Of a stretch of 64,000 bases of DNA, positions 35,524 to 45,355 are shown in pieces. The number at the start of each line of letters is the position of its first letter. Position 1 is the stretch's first letter. The stretch spans positions 3,953 to 67,952 of the forward strand of contig DAONFG010000013.1 in NCBI GenBank assembly GCA_035403465.1, written 5' to 3'. This DNA is from JAAYBQ01 sp035403465 (lineage in GTDB: Bacteria; Spirochaetota; UBA4802; UBA5550). The notes beneath the pieces were generated by a model. It did not search any database. It was not told the DNA's origin and was given only the letters and a program-made list of their open reading frames with translations. Made by a program: the position numbers and the translations under genes.

Positions 35524-35611
35524 ATAAGCTCTATTTGAGACAATTTCAGGTAAGGAGATATCCAGGGTTTAACATTTTGTATGCAGAAATACTCCCGGTG
35601 CAGTAATAACT

Positions 35612-36931
35612 ATGACTAAAAAGGCAGCAATTAATAAATTTTTCAATTCAATGGGATTCAAAATTCTCGCCGCTTATGTGCTGCTTTCACTTATTAATCT
35701 ATCTTTTATTGTTTCTATAATTTTTGAAAACCAGGCTGATCTGATAAGCCGGAATACCAAGCTTGAATCCGAAAAGCAGCTGGCAGAATTAATCGGTTCA
35801 ATAAAGAAGTTTTCCATTGAAACAAAAAAGGGATCGTTATTCACCCGGGGTAAGACCGGTGAATTTCTGAAACAGACACTGGATTTATTAAGCATCCACT
35901 CCAGCAATTATTTTGTATTCAGTGAAAAAGGTTCAATCCTGATAAGGTCATCTGACAGGATTGAACCCCCTGACACATATCTTAAAGACGGCCTTCGCTC
36001 GTTAACGGCAATGACCTTCTCCGGGAAAGAATACTATCTGCGGATAGATGAGCAGAAAAGACTCATGTACTGCTACATTCCGCTGAGCGGGTTCCAGCTC
36101 GGGGATTCGATCCTTCTCCTTGAGAAAGAGATAAATGGTATGAATGAATCCCTGAAGCATCTTTATTCCCAGGTACTTTACGTAATTCTCATAGTCATTT
36201 TCTTTCATACAGTTTTCGCGTTACTCCTCTTCCGTTATATCATTAAACCTGTTTACCTTTTAATAAACGGCGCAGAAAGTTTATCGGAAGGAAAGCTGCA
36301 CACGCGCATTCACCTACCCGGCAGGAATGATGAATTTGCCTCGCTTGCCCATACATTCAACCGCATGGCTGAATCGATGCACAGCAATGTTCAAAATCTT
36401 TCAGGCGAAATCACCAGTGCCAGGGAGATCATTAAAAAATCTGAAAAAAAGACAACGCGTGATGATCTTACCGGACTTTTTAACCGCCAGTACCTCATGG
36501 AGCGTCTTGACGAAGAGACTAAAAGAACAAAAGTAAACAATTCCGCCACGGCCCTGATGCTCATAGAGCTTGATAATTTCAAGGAGATAACCAGTATATA
36601 CGGCCACCAGACTGAAAATATTATAATCGCTGAAAGTGCAAAAAAAATAAACCGCTCGTTAGCAGCCGGCGAAATCGCCTCACGTTACGACGACGAGATG
36701 TTCGCCGTATTAGCGCCGGGCATAACAGCTCCGCTGATGCTGGAGACAGCGGAAATTATCAGGCGCACGATTTCTGAATCCAACATTATTACGGCTGACG
36801 GAGAATTCAGGGTTACAGTAAGTATCGGGGCAGCCGATACCTCAGGCAGCCGGGATTTAAGGGAGCTTGCAGAGGAAGCAATTAAAAAGGCACGGGAAAA
36901 CGGAAGAAACAGAGTGGAGATTATTTCGTAG
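35612..36931 (+). CDS. membrane sensor with degenerate GGDEF domain
   Basis: This 439-aa protein has TM1 at about 17-39, a periplasmic sensor (about 40-186), TM2 at 187-209, a HAMP domain (210-262) and a GGDEF-type domain (280-439) opened by DDLTGLFNRQYL. The signature GGDEF reads DDEMF (residues 360-364, in SRYDDEMFAVL). The first metal aspartate is Glu (LIELDNFKEI). Diguanylate cyclase activity is therefore doubtful; it may be a signal receiver or scaffold. It heads a four-gene operon with gaps of 7-11 bp. Confidence 0.8.
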   Translation: MTKKAAINKFFNSMGFKILAAYVLLSLINLSFIVSIIFENQADLISRNTKLESEKQLAELIGSIKKFSIETKKGSLFTRGKTGEFLKQTLDLLSIHSSNYFVFSEKGSILIRSSDRIEPPDTYLKDGLRSLTAMTFSGKEYYLRIDEQKRLMYCYIPLSGFQLGDSILLLEKEINGMNESLKHLYSQVLYVILIVIFFHTVFALLLFRYIIKPVYLLINGAESLSEGKLHTRIHLPGRNDEFASLAHTFNRMAESMHSNVQNLSGEITSAREIIKKSEKKTTRDDLTGLFNRQYLMERLDEETKRTKVNNSATALMLIELDNFKEITSIYGHQTENIIIAESAKKINRSLAAGEIASRYDDEMFAVLAPGITAPLMLETAEIIRRTISESNIITADGEFRVTVSIGAADTSGSRDLRELAEEAIKKARENGRNRVEIIS

Positions 36932-36940
36932 AGCACTGAC

Positions 36941-38233
36941 ATGAAAAAGTATTCAATCATAGCATTGATTTTAACAAGCCTGCTGGTTACCGCATACCTC
37001 GTATTCATCAATAAAATCAACATATCAATCAGGTTAAGCGAACTCGCGGCAAGCCTGCAGGAGCTTGATAAAAATGAAAGTAACATTGACCATATAGGCC
37101 TTATCGCAACATATGAAATAAATAAAAAAATCTACGAAAACCGCATCCAGCAGGAGGAGGCTGACACGCTTGAGCAGGTTGTCGACTCTCTTGTCGTCAA
37201 AGAAAAAAATTACCCATCGGCAATACAGACTCAGTATGGTTTTTTATCCTTACCGGGCATATGGATAATCAATTTCAACAGGAAAATACTCGGCAAAAAT
37301 CCGCTGTATTACAAGGCTGATACAGGCAGCACATCTCCTGACCTTGATATGGCTTATTATTATGAAAGAAACTATTTATTTGAACATGCCATCAAGCGCT
37401 ACGAAAAGGCGCTTGAAGAGAGGACTCTCAGCAGTACATTCAGGGCAAGCATCCTGCTTCACCAGGGTTACTGCTATGCTCTTGCGGGAATAAATGACAA
37501 AGCCCGGGCAAATTACCTGGCAATAATGGAAAAATTCCCCCAGGAAAGCAGCGCAATAACAGCGGCTATCCTGCTGAAATACCTTGAAGGGTTCCAGCTT
37601 GCACGGGACCGGATACTGGGTAGTGATGCCGATCCGCTCACCATGAGCCAGGACCTGATGAACCTGCTTGCGTACAAGCAGGCCATGCAGATCTTAAAGG
37701 AAGCGGAAAAAAAAGCCTCCCCTGATGATCTGCCAAGGATAAAGTATTTCATGGCAAGATGTTATACAGGTATGGGCCAGCCGGATAAGGCAATCGAGAG
37801 TCACCTGGAGGTTATTACCCGCTCGCCATCATCAGACTACGCCAGGGATTCCAACCGGAAGATCCTCCTGATTGGTACAAGAAGCGGGGATAAAAAAATC
37901 ATAGCCATAGCAAAAAAAGTCAATACCAGGCTTAAAGACCCGGTTTTTGACCAGATGGTTATTGAACAGGAAAAGACAGGGAATACAGAAGAATTAACCG
38001 GAGTTGTAAAAATCGATCTCCCTCAAAAAATGATAGATGATGTGGATAAATACACGAAGACAGTTGAGGATAAACCCGCCGCGCAAAGAGAACTGGTCAT
38101 ACTTACAAGTGACGGTAACACTTTCAAGGGAATCCTTGTAAAAGAGACATCAGCAGAAGTCGTGCTCGAAACATCAATCGGGACCATTACCGTAAAGAGA
38201 GAGAAAATCACCCGCATAACAGGGAAGGAATAG
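36941..38233 (+). CDS. membrane-anchored TPR protein with C-terminal small beta domain
   Basis: In this 430-aa protein, one hydrophobic segment at the N-terminus (about 5-23, SIIALILTSLLVTAYLVFI) anchors a mainly helical domain. TPR-like units lie near residues 140-200 (AYYYERNYLFEHAIKRYEKA, ASILLHQGYCYALAGINDKA) and 265-300 (YFMARCYTGMGQPDKAIESH). The last ~45 residues form a strand-rich module (LVILTSDGNTFKGILVKE). It echoes the N-terminus of the next protein. It sits in the same operon and probably projects into the periplasm. Confidence 0.7.
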   Translation: MKKYSIIALILTSLLVTAYLVFINKINISIRLSELAASLQELDKNESNIDHIGLIATYEINKKIYENRIQQEEADTLEQVVDSLVVKEKNYPSAIQTQYGFLSLPGIWIINFNRKILGKNPLYYKADTGSTSPDLDMAYYYERNYLFEHAIKRYEKALEERTLSSTFRASILLHQGYCYALAGINDKARANYLAIMEKFPQESSAITAAILLKYLEGFQLARDRILGSDADPLTMSQDLMNLLAYKQAMQILKEAEKKASPDDLPRIKYFMARCYTGMGQPDKAIESHLEVITRSPSSDYARDSNRKILLIGTRSGDKKIIAIAKKVNTRLKDPVFDQMVIEQEKTGNTEELTGVVKIDLPQKMIDDVDKYTKTVEDKPAAQRELVILTSDGNTFKGILVKETSAEVVLETSIGTITVKREKITRITGKE

Positions 38234-38240
38234 TATCCTT

Positions 38241-39062
38241 ATGCCAGCCAGGATCCTGCTTGCACTTATACTCACCATATTCCCGTTCACAACGCTCTTT
38301 GCTGATATTATTATTACCATTGATGACATGGTCCTCAACGGCAAGATACTTGAAGAGAATAAAAAAACAGTTACATTCGGCAACTACCATGGAATCTTCA
38401 TCATAGACCTTGACAAAATCAAGGAGATATACAGGACCGGCAGTTATGAAGATGATTTAAAAATACTCAGCGACAAGGGCAGAGTGGTCAATAAGGATGA
38501 AGTCAGAACCAACTACGATTCGGGACTAAAAAAGATCCGGGAATTTGAAATCGAGGAAGATGGCCGGGAACCTTTTACTTACTTTAACCTTGCAATCGCG
38601 CCGTATATTATTTTTAATTTGGGAAAACTTGGTACGATCCTCCCCTGCAGTTACGGTGTTTCATTAACTGCCTGTATTCCGGTCAGTAACTTCGAGTTCG
38701 CAAAAAAAATATTTCTTTCAGGTGTCAGTATCGAGGCCGGGTACTTTTATTCAGAGAAAGGAGAACGGGGTGTGACCGGGTACCGTGCATCAGCAGGACC
38801 GCAGTGGCAGTTCCCTGTTCTAACCGGTTCATTTAAACTGGACTGGTTTATTTCCGCTGCGTTCGGTGCAGGCTGGTATAACGTAAAGGGACTGGAACAG
38901 GAGATGACAGCTGTAAAATGGAATTCCGGAATCAGTACCGGCCTGGTATTCACCGTTTCTTCAATAACGATTTCACCACTGCTCAGGTTTGATTATATAT
39001 ATGACAGCAAGGTCCCCCTTTACGGAATGGGTGCTGCTCTAAGCTTAGGCTACAGGTTTTAA
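38241..39062 (+). CDS. probable outer-membrane beta-barrel protein
   Basis: This 273-aa protein has a signal peptide (about 1-21, ending LFA). A short beta module follows (IIITIDDMVLNGKILEENKK to about 65) that resembles the C-terminus of the preceding protein. Then come an acidic linker and a C-terminal half of alternating amphipathic strands ending in Phe (ALSLGYRF). The terminal aromatic residue and strand pattern are typical of outer-membrane barrels. The function is unknown. It is the third gene of the envelope operon. Confidence 0.65.
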   Translation: MPARILLALILTIFPFTTLFADIIITIDDMVLNGKILEENKKTVTFGNYHGIFIIDLDKIKEIYRTGSYEDDLKILSDKGRVVNKDEVRTNYDSGLKKIREFEIEEDGREPFTYFNLAIAPYIIFNLGKLGTILPCSYGVSLTACIPVSNFEFAKKIFLSGVSIEAGYFYSEKGERGVTGYRASAGPQWQFPVLTGSFKLDWFISAAFGAGWYNVKGLEQEMTAVKWNSGISTGLVFTVSSITISPLLRFDYIYDSKVPLYGMGAALSLGYRF

Positions 39063-39073
39063 GCAGGCAAGTG

Positions 39074-40114
39074 ATGAGAATATTAAAATATAAATATAAT
39101 TCCGGATACCAGGTAAAAGTAAAAAACCTGCTTCGCAGTTACCTGCTGCGCAAACTCTATGCACCGGCTGTAACACTGTTCAGTATAATCCTGTTATGTT
39201 CAGGGTGCGGCGATGAGTTCGGGATACTGCTGGATGATCCTCACACTGATCCTGGAATATACTGGACTGAAAATAATAAAACAATCAACTATGTAAAGAA
39301 AGACAAAACCGGCAAAAAAACACTACTCACCGGTTCTGGCATACCACTTGACATAGAAATTTACCCTCCAGGCAGGAAAATATACTGGACTGAATACACT
39401 GGCAGCGCATTTCAGATATGGAACGCAAGTACTGACGGCAGCAGCAAAACCCTGTTTTACCAGCCGACAGGCAGTGATTTCGGGCCAACAGCAATTGCGG
39501 TCGATCCCTTAACCGGACTGGTATACTGGAATGAATATAGCGTATCATCCGGTCACAATGATGTCTGGCGTTCGCCGGCATATGCCCCTGAAAAATGGGT
39601 TAAGACAATTACACCTTTTTACACCTTAGATATGTGCATCGATACGATAAACAATAGAATATATATTACAGCAAATAATTACTGGGACATCTATACGACA
39701 TCATCAATATTTTTTGGATCGGGAAACAGCGGTGTTATATGCAACGGCAACCTTATTGATGGCTCATACTCACTGCCGGTCAATGGAACGGGGCCGACGG
39801 ATCCTTCTATTTCACTCAGGGGCATAGCAGCAGATGGGACTGCAGGTTATGTGTATTATGCAAACAATGACAGCTCGTACAATCAGACAATCAGAAGGGC
39901 ACTATCAGCTAATTTAGCAGATAGCGAGGAATGGATTTCAGCAGGTAGCTATGCTATCCGGAAAATCGCTCTTGACCTTAAAGAGAGAAAAATATACTGG
40001 ACATCGGGTTCTGGCACCAGCATTTGGCGTGCAGACATTGATACAGCGAATTCAAACATTGAACTATTCCTTTCCCTGGACAGCATACCTACAGGCATCG
40101 CCATTGTACCCTGA
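39074..40114 (+). CDS. lipoprotein with six-bladed YWTD-type propeller
   Basis: The protein is 346 aa from ATG 39074 (a GTG at 39071 adjoins it). The long basic N-region and hydrophobic segment lead to a lipobox-like LLCSGC with Cys45, atypical but acceptable for spirochaetes. Six regularly spaced blades carry the YWTD-like motif: IYWTENN, IYWTEYT, VYWNEYS, IYITANN, VYYANND and IYWTSGS. YWTD propellers of this kind bind protein ligands in LDL-receptor relatives. A surface-exposed binding lipoprotein at the end of the envelope operon is likely; the ligand is unknown. Confidence 0.7.
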   Translation: MRILKYKYNSGYQVKVKNLLRSYLLRKLYAPAVTLFSIILLCSGCGDEFGILLDDPHTDPGIYWTENNKTINYVKKDKTGKKTLLTGSGIPLDIEIYPPGRKIYWTEYTGSAFQIWNASTDGSSKTLFYQPTGSDFGPTAIAVDPLTGLVYWNEYSVSSGHNDVWRSPAYAPEKWVKTITPFYTLDMCIDTINNRIYITANNYWDIYTTSSIFFGSGNSGVICNGNLIDGSYSLPVNGTGPTDPSISLRGIAADGTAGYVYYANNDSSYNQTIRRALSANLADSEEWISAGSYAIRKIALDLKERKIYWTSGSGTSIWRADIDTANSNIELFLSLDSIPTGIAIVP

Positions 40115-40142
40115 TCCCCGGCGATACCGCTCCCCTGACCAA

Positions 40143-42185
40143 TCATAAATATTTCGATATAAGTTCATCAACCGGAACCGGACGGCAGAAATAGAATCCC
40201 TGGAACATGTCGCATCCCAGGCCTTTAAAAAATTCAAACTGTTCCTGCGTCTCAAAGCCCTCTGCTATAACCTGCAGGTCAAGGGAATGCGCCAGTTCCA
40301 TGATATGCCGCACCATCGCCTCTTTCCTTGGATCTCCAGGTACTGACTGCGTAAAAACCATATCCATTTTTAGAATATCAACCGGAAGCTCGGCAAGGTA
40401 TGTAAGCGAAGAAAATCCCTTGCCGAAATCATCTATCGCGATTTTAAAACCGCTAGTCTTAAGCCGGGAAAGGCTCTCCCTGCCCGCAGCAATGTTCTCC
40501 ATCAGCCGGTCTTCAGTTACCTCAAGTGTTATGCGGTTATTTTCGATCCCGTGCTGCGCCGCGAATGACGAAAGAAATTCACTGTACGCTGTATCGACCA
40601 GCTGGATTGTGGATAGGTTTATACTTGTGCTGAACCTGTTCCTGATTTTCATCTCCATATCATGAAAAGCCTTATGAACGACCATGTTGTCGACCTCTTT
40701 CATAAGTCCCGCATCCTCCAAAACAGGCAGGTACTTATCGGGTGCCCCTATGGAAGTGTCGCTTCCAGTGTACCTCAGAAGAGCTTCTGCGTGGATCAGT
40801 TTTTTATCATGATCAACAATCGGCTGGTAAAACAACGTGAACTCGTTCATGACTATACTGTTCCTGAGTATATTGACTGTATGAATTTTCCTGCTTGTGA
40901 CATCCAGGAGGTCCTGTGTAAATACCTGGAAGGTATTCTTTGTTTTTTTTGCACTGCCGATTACCCGGTAGGCATTGCTGAGAATTGTTGTGACATCCCT
41001 GCCGTCCTGGGGCACCTGGAGCACGCCGGCGCTGGCAGTTATCATGCAGGTAATCCCTGAAACTCGGAAAGGATTCCTGAGGCAGGTGATAATTTTGCCG
41101 GCAATGTCCTGCGCTTCTTCCATTGTCACTACATCCCAGAGCATGAGGGCAAATTCATCACCACCTATGCGGTAGAGAGATCCGCAAGTTGAAAAAAGTT
41201 CTATGATCCTTTCAACAAGCATCTCCAGCACATCATCACCGACATTTTCACCGTAACATTCGTTCAGGCTCTGGAAATCATCAATATCAAGGAAAACAAT
41301 AAACATGGTGCTCCTTTCCCTGTCGATCCTGGTCAGTTCATCCTGGAGATCCTTGTGGAACGCCATCCTTCCCGAGATATTCAAGGCCAGGTCATTGTAG
41401 ATGGAGAATTCCAGTACAGTCCTGGCTATCTCCATCTGATCGGCTTTTGTAAAGATAGTTTTAATCCTGCCCCAGGTGATGAAAAGCAGGCAGCTCACTA
41501 TACCCAGGCTGAAAGAAGGGATCATGGTGCTCCCGCTGGCGCTTACAGGCGTGAATATAATATTATAGAGATAAAATGAAAGGAAATAGGTGATGATTAT
41601 CATTCCGGCTATCATGTACCTGTCAGGGTAAATGTCATGCCTGGCCAGGCCGTAAACCAGGATTATACATAATGAATAGACCGCGTAGATCACCAGCATT
41701 ATATTTTTTATCATGAACAACGGTCCGGTATCACTTCCCTGCATGTGCATTTTATAAATAACATCGCCATTCCCGGTTAATTCTTTGATCATCAGGCCCG
41801 GATTGTAAAGGGTTGCAGCGGCGATCAGAAAAAATACGGCTAGTGATGCCCTCAGCAGGACTGTGTTATATTTATTTATTATCCGCCCATGACCGGAAAT
41901 TTGTCTGATATACACCAGAAGAATGACAGGGAAGACGAGCATGAACGTTTCACGAAAAATAAGACAAAAAGCGGCCCTGCCTGTATCGGGATAGATATAT
42001 GAAAAAATAAACGCGAAAGCATCGGCGGATATATAGATCAACACTGTACAGCTGAACACCATCGAGAGTAATGTTTCCTTTTTCCTTAGAATGCAGTATG
42101 TATATGAAAACTGCATCAGGGCGCAACTGGCAATTCCTGCGAAAAGAATTGTTACGGTAAAATATAATAACGGAATATTGGCCAT
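40143..42185 (-). CDS. membrane GGDEF-EAL protein (c-di-GMP turnover)
   Basis: The protein is 680 aa from ATG 42185 with an AGGGGTG site; an upstream in-frame ATG at 42212 has none. Seven to eight membrane segments fill residues about 1-240. The GGDEF domain (about 275-430) is intact, with RIGGDEFAL at 339-347. The EAL domain (about 445-680) has EAL at 467-469, IDDFGKGFSSL with Asp585-586, Lys606 in ILKMD and Glu642 in IAEGFET. Both halves could be active; in such proteins one is often regulatory. It converges on the YWTD lipoprotein gene with a 28-bp gap. Confidence 0.9.
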   Translation of the reverse strand: MANIPLLYFTVTILFAGIASCALMQFSYTYCILRKKETLLSMVFSCTVLIYISADAFAFIFSYIYPDTGRAAFCLIFRETFMLVFPVILLVYIRQISGHGRIINKYNTVLLRASLAVFFLIAAATLYNPGLMIKELTGNGDVIYKMHMQGSDTGPLFMIKNIMLVIYAVYSLCIILVYGLARHDIYPDRYMIAGMIIITYFLSFYLYNIIFTPVSASGSTMIPSFSLGIVSCLLFITWGRIKTIFTKADQMEIARTVLEFSIYNDLALNISGRMAFHKDLQDELTRIDRERSTMFIVFLDIDDFQSLNECYGENVGDDVLEMLVERIIELFSTCGSLYRIGGDEFALMLWDVVTMEEAQDIAGKIITCLRNPFRVSGITCMITASAGVLQVPQDGRDVTTILSNAYRVIGSAKKTKNTFQVFTQDLLDVTSRKIHTVNILRNSIVMNEFTLFYQPIVDHDKKLIHAEALLRYTGSDTSIGAPDKYLPVLEDAGLMKEVDNMVVHKAFHDMEMKIRNRFSTSINLSTIQLVDTAYSEFLSSFAAQHGIENNRITLEVTEDRLMENIAAGRESLSRLKTSGFKIAIDDFGKGFSSLTYLAELPVDILKMDMVFTQSVPGDPRKEAMVRHIMELAHSLDLQVIAEGFETQEQFEFFKGLGCDMFQGFYFCRPVPVDELISKYL

Positions 42186-42543
42186 GCTCACCCCTGTAAA
42201 ACTACTTTCCATTTATAATATGGACGTTTATAATGCATTAATCAACCCTTAACCGGAAATAAAATAATCCGGCATTGCAATATGTGATATTCCGTTTCCC
42301 TGTTTGTCAATTATGATAATACTTTTTTATTGCGCTGATATTCAGAAGGTACTGGCATATAATGCTCCCTGGTAAATAAAATATATAATTAATCTGATTT
42401 TTCAATCCTGAAATATTGACTGAAGATCGATTTTTATACAATATACTTAGATAAGCTGTTAGTTCAGGGATCATTGTTAATCTATCCCCGATTGAAAATG
42501 AAGCTGCCAGGGTAACAATTAACATATATTGAGAGGTTTCCTG
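42186..42543. other. divergent intergenic region, AT-rich
   Basis: 358 bp between the GGDEF-EAL gene and the secreted protein gene, read divergently. A weak plus-strand promoter is possible (TTGACT 42416-42421, AATATA 42440-42445, spacer 18). No gene or strong palindrome is seen. Confidence 0.4.
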
Positions 42544-43461
42544 ATGTTAAGACTTACACAGATTATCCGTCATGCTGCTGTACTAATCCTTGTATACACA
42601 TTAGCCATGGGAATCTCCGCCACCCTGGCCGGGGAAACATCGGACTTTACTGTTCGAATGAACGACCGGCAGGCCCTGAAAAAACTTGAACCATGGAAGA
42701 GATCCATGCTGGACACATACCTTGCAGCAAACAGGCGCTCATCAAAACCCGATGCAGTGAGTTTTACCATGATGACTTTATCACTCATGCCCGGAAAAGA
42801 TATATACTTTGCCGACGGATACGCCCGGGGCGGACACGAATTTTTAATTCCCCTGCTGCTCATTGCAGATAAAGATAAAGCCCGCATTCTTGATACCGGC
42901 ACCGACCGACTTGACTCCGATGGAAATAAAAAATCTTTTACGGTTTCAAATGCCTGCACCCGGGAGTATTATGCGGAAACTGACCGGTACGACTCAGGTT
43001 CCGGCGCTAAATGTGACAAGTGCTTTAACCAGCTTAAAAAACATTCATGCATTGACCTGAATTCACTGCTGACAGAAACGATAAAATCAGCTGTTAATGA
43101 AAATAAAATTGGCAGGGAATTTATATTAAACGGGGCAAGATGCATGGCAATCCTGGTAAACAATTCACGGGAGGCTTACATTCCTGAAAAATCCGGGGAT
43201 ATAATAGATGAGCGGTTTAAAGCGCTGATCAAATCCGGAAAACAGCGGACAGGCGCGGCCTGTTGGAATAAAGAAAACAAATCCATAGAATCCCCGTTAA
43301 TACAGGTTTCGGGAAACAGTTTCAGCATATCAGGAGTTATGGAAATTACTGGAGGTTCACCGGGTAACAGCTGCCTCATCGAATTTGAATTCTCATGGGA
43401 CGGGAAAACAATCCGCTTCATACAGAAGGAACTGGCAAAGACCATAACGTACATTGAATAA
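42544..43461 (+). CDS. secreted protein of unknown function
   Basis: The protein is 305 aa from ATG 42544 (AGAGG site; a TTG at 42529 is the alternative). A signal peptide covers about 1-30 (AAVLILVYTLAMGISATLAG). The mature part has several cysteines, including a CDKC pair near residue 160 and single cysteines near 140, 170, 204 and 240, which may form disulphides. I recognise no domain. It is monocistronic and ends before the terminator shared with acyl-CoA dehydrogenase 2. Confidence 0.6.
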   Translation: MLRLTQIIRHAAVLILVYTLAMGISATLAGETSDFTVRMNDRQALKKLEPWKRSMLDTYLAANRRSSKPDAVSFTMMTLSLMPGKDIYFADGYARGGHEFLIPLLLIADKDKARILDTGTDRLDSDGNKKSFTVSNACTREYYAETDRYDSGSGAKCDKCFNQLKKHSCIDLNSLLTETIKSAVNENKIGREFILNGARCMAILVNNSREAYIPEKSGDIIDERFKALIKSGKQRTGAACWNKENKSIESPLIQVSGNSFSISGVMEITGGSPGNSCLIEFEFSWDGKTIRFIQKELAKTITYIE

Positions 43462-43465
43462 TAAA

Positions 43466-43491
43466 AGAGGCTGCCTGTTAAGGCAGCCTCT
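43466..43491 (-). terminator. rho-independent terminator of acyl-CoA dehydrogenase 2
   Basis: AGAGGCTGCCT (43466-43476) and AGGCAGCCTCT (43481-43491) form an 11-bp perfect stem with a GTTA loop. On the minus strand it is followed by TTTTATTATT. On the plus strand no T-run follows, but the stem may still protect the upstream mRNA. Confidence 0.85.
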
Positions 43492-43546
43492 CCATATTCA
43501 TGATCTCTATTTTTCAGCAGGACTATCCCGCCGGTAACAATCAATG

Positions 43547-45244
43547 TCAGTCATTCATCCTGTATTCAGATTTCATCGGGTAAACCCATTTCTCCCATAC
43601 CCTCATGAACTTATCCATATCCGCAACGGGGTTCATGATCATCTTCATGCAGTATGCAAGCTGTTCAGGTGAATTTGACTTCTTCTGGTAGAGCTGCACA
43701 GCGTACTTTGAGAAGTCCCTGACAAGCACGTCAAAGATCATATCAAGTACATCGTCTTCTACTTTCTGGAGGTGCGCATTTTCAATGATGAGCTGGCCGT
43801 AAGCAACAACGGTCATCAGTTCACCTATTGCAAGGAGATAATCGATATCTGAATTCTGTGCTTTTGTAGGTGTTGCCTTGGCAAGGAATTCCTTGAACAC
43901 GAGTATCTGCTTTTTAAGAACATTTATATTCGGAAGGTCCTTGCTGTTATACGCTATATTGTAATCATGGAACTGTATCCTGCTCAGGCCGCTTGTTGGT
44001 CCCTGGTTCAGGAGGAAAGTGTCATTCCTGTCATCAGCAACAGACGGGATTGCAGGGAACTGGCCGGGGTTGAAGAAGTAATTTGTTATGAACTTAACAA
44101 CAAGCGCCATGTTTACATGCACTGTACCTTCAAGTTTGGGATACATCCTGATCTCAACTGTAGCCATCTCGAAGTATGGTTCACTCTCGAATCCCCTTGC
44201 CGCAATAACGTCCCACAGCAGGTTGATTACCTCTTCCCCTTCCCTTGTGACCTTCATTTTACAGAGCGGATCATAAAGCAGGTAGCGCCTGTCTTCTGCA
44301 GATGCCGTCCTCATATAGTCAACAGCGCGAAGGTTAAAGAGCTTCATCGCGCATATGCGCAGGTAAGCGTCTGTAAGGAGCTGTTTAACATGCGGAAAAT
44401 CTGTTACATACTTTCCGTAAAGGTTCCTGTTTGCAGCATGCTCAACCGCTTCATAGAATGCGTGTGTGGCGATACCCACGGCTCCTGGCCCCAGGTTGAA
44501 TTTACACACGTTTACAGTATTCAGCATGTTGTCCCACGCCTTGGGACCTTTTTCCGATATATCAGCATTGGTTATGGGGTAGTCATGAACAGCATATTCA
44601 GAAACATAGTTCTGGTGGGCAACAACGTTCCGGATACACTCATAGTTTTTATGTTTTGAATCAACTGTGAAGAATACATATTCATTTGTATCAGCCATCT
44701 TGGCGAATGTTGATACCATTGCGGCTTCATTACCGTTCCCGATATAATACTTGTCGCCGTTTGCCTTGTATGTGCCGTCACCCTGCGGGTAAAGCATCAT
44801 ATCGCTTGAATAGATGTCTGCACCATGTTCTTTTTCTGAAAGGCCGAAAGCGAATACTTCACCCTCTTCAAGAAGTTTCGCGGCCTTATGCTTCATCTCC
44901 TCATTGCTTCCCATCCAGATGGGGCATATTCCGAGCATTGAAACGTCCCATACATACCAGTATGTGATCCCGTAGAATCCCATGAGTTCAGCCCAGTGGA
45001 AAGTCCGGTATGTATCCCACCTGTTGTCCTTTGCGCCATATCCTGCAGGCGTGAGCAGTTTGGCAAAGTATTTGTGTTCCTTCTGAAAATCAACAAAATC
45101 CTTTGGCCATGTCCTGTTGTGGTAGTCCTCTTTAACCTTTTTGAGTCCTTTCTTTTCGAAAAACTCGATGGTCTTAAGCATCATCTCCTTCGATTCCTTG
45201 TCAGGAAACTCCACATTGTATTTTTTCGGATTTAAAAGTAGCAT
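43547..45244 (-). CDS. acyl-CoA dehydrogenase, paralogue 2
   Basis: This 565-aa protein is clearly homologous to the copy at 33453-35168 along its length. Shared segments include KSKEMMLKTIEFFEKKGL-type N-termini, FAFGLSEKEHGADIYSSD, YYIGNGNEA and VIAARGFESEPYF. FAD and substrate regions are conserved. The two genes are 8 kb apart and both on the minus strand, so this is a dispersed rather than tandem duplication. They may differ in acyl chain length. A promoter with an overlapping palindrome lies at 45356-45404. Confidence 0.85.
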   Translation of the reverse strand: MLLLNPKKYNVEFPDKESKEMMLKTIEFFEKKGLKKVKEDYHNRTWPKDFVDFQKEHKYFAKLLTPAGYGAKDNRWDTYRTFHWAELMGFYGITYWYVWDVSMLGICPIWMGSNEEMKHKAAKLLEEGEVFAFGLSEKEHGADIYSSDMMLYPQGDGTYKANGDKYYIGNGNEAAMVSTFAKMADTNEYVFFTVDSKHKNYECIRNVVAHQNYVSEYAVHDYPITNADISEKGPKAWDNMLNTVNVCKFNLGPGAVGIATHAFYEAVEHAANRNLYGKYVTDFPHVKQLLTDAYLRICAMKLFNLRAVDYMRTASAEDRRYLLYDPLCKMKVTREGEEVINLLWDVIAARGFESEPYFEMATVEIRMYPKLEGTVHVNMALVVKFITNYFFNPGQFPAIPSVADDRNDTFLLNQGPTSGLSRIQFHDYNIAYNSKDLPNINVLKKQILVFKEFLAKATPTKAQNSDIDYLLAIGELMTVVAYGQLIIENAHLQKVEDDVLDMIFDVLVRDFSKYAVQLYQKKSNSPEQLAYCMKMIMNPVADMDKFMRVWEKWVYPMKSEYRMND

Positions 45245-45355
45245 CTGGTTACCTCTTTATTTATTTATAAACAGAATGTGAAATATTTTGAGTATTGGTT
45301 CCTCTGAAAAAACATCATTAACAGGACTTTTACAGAAAAAATTGACATGTCAGCC

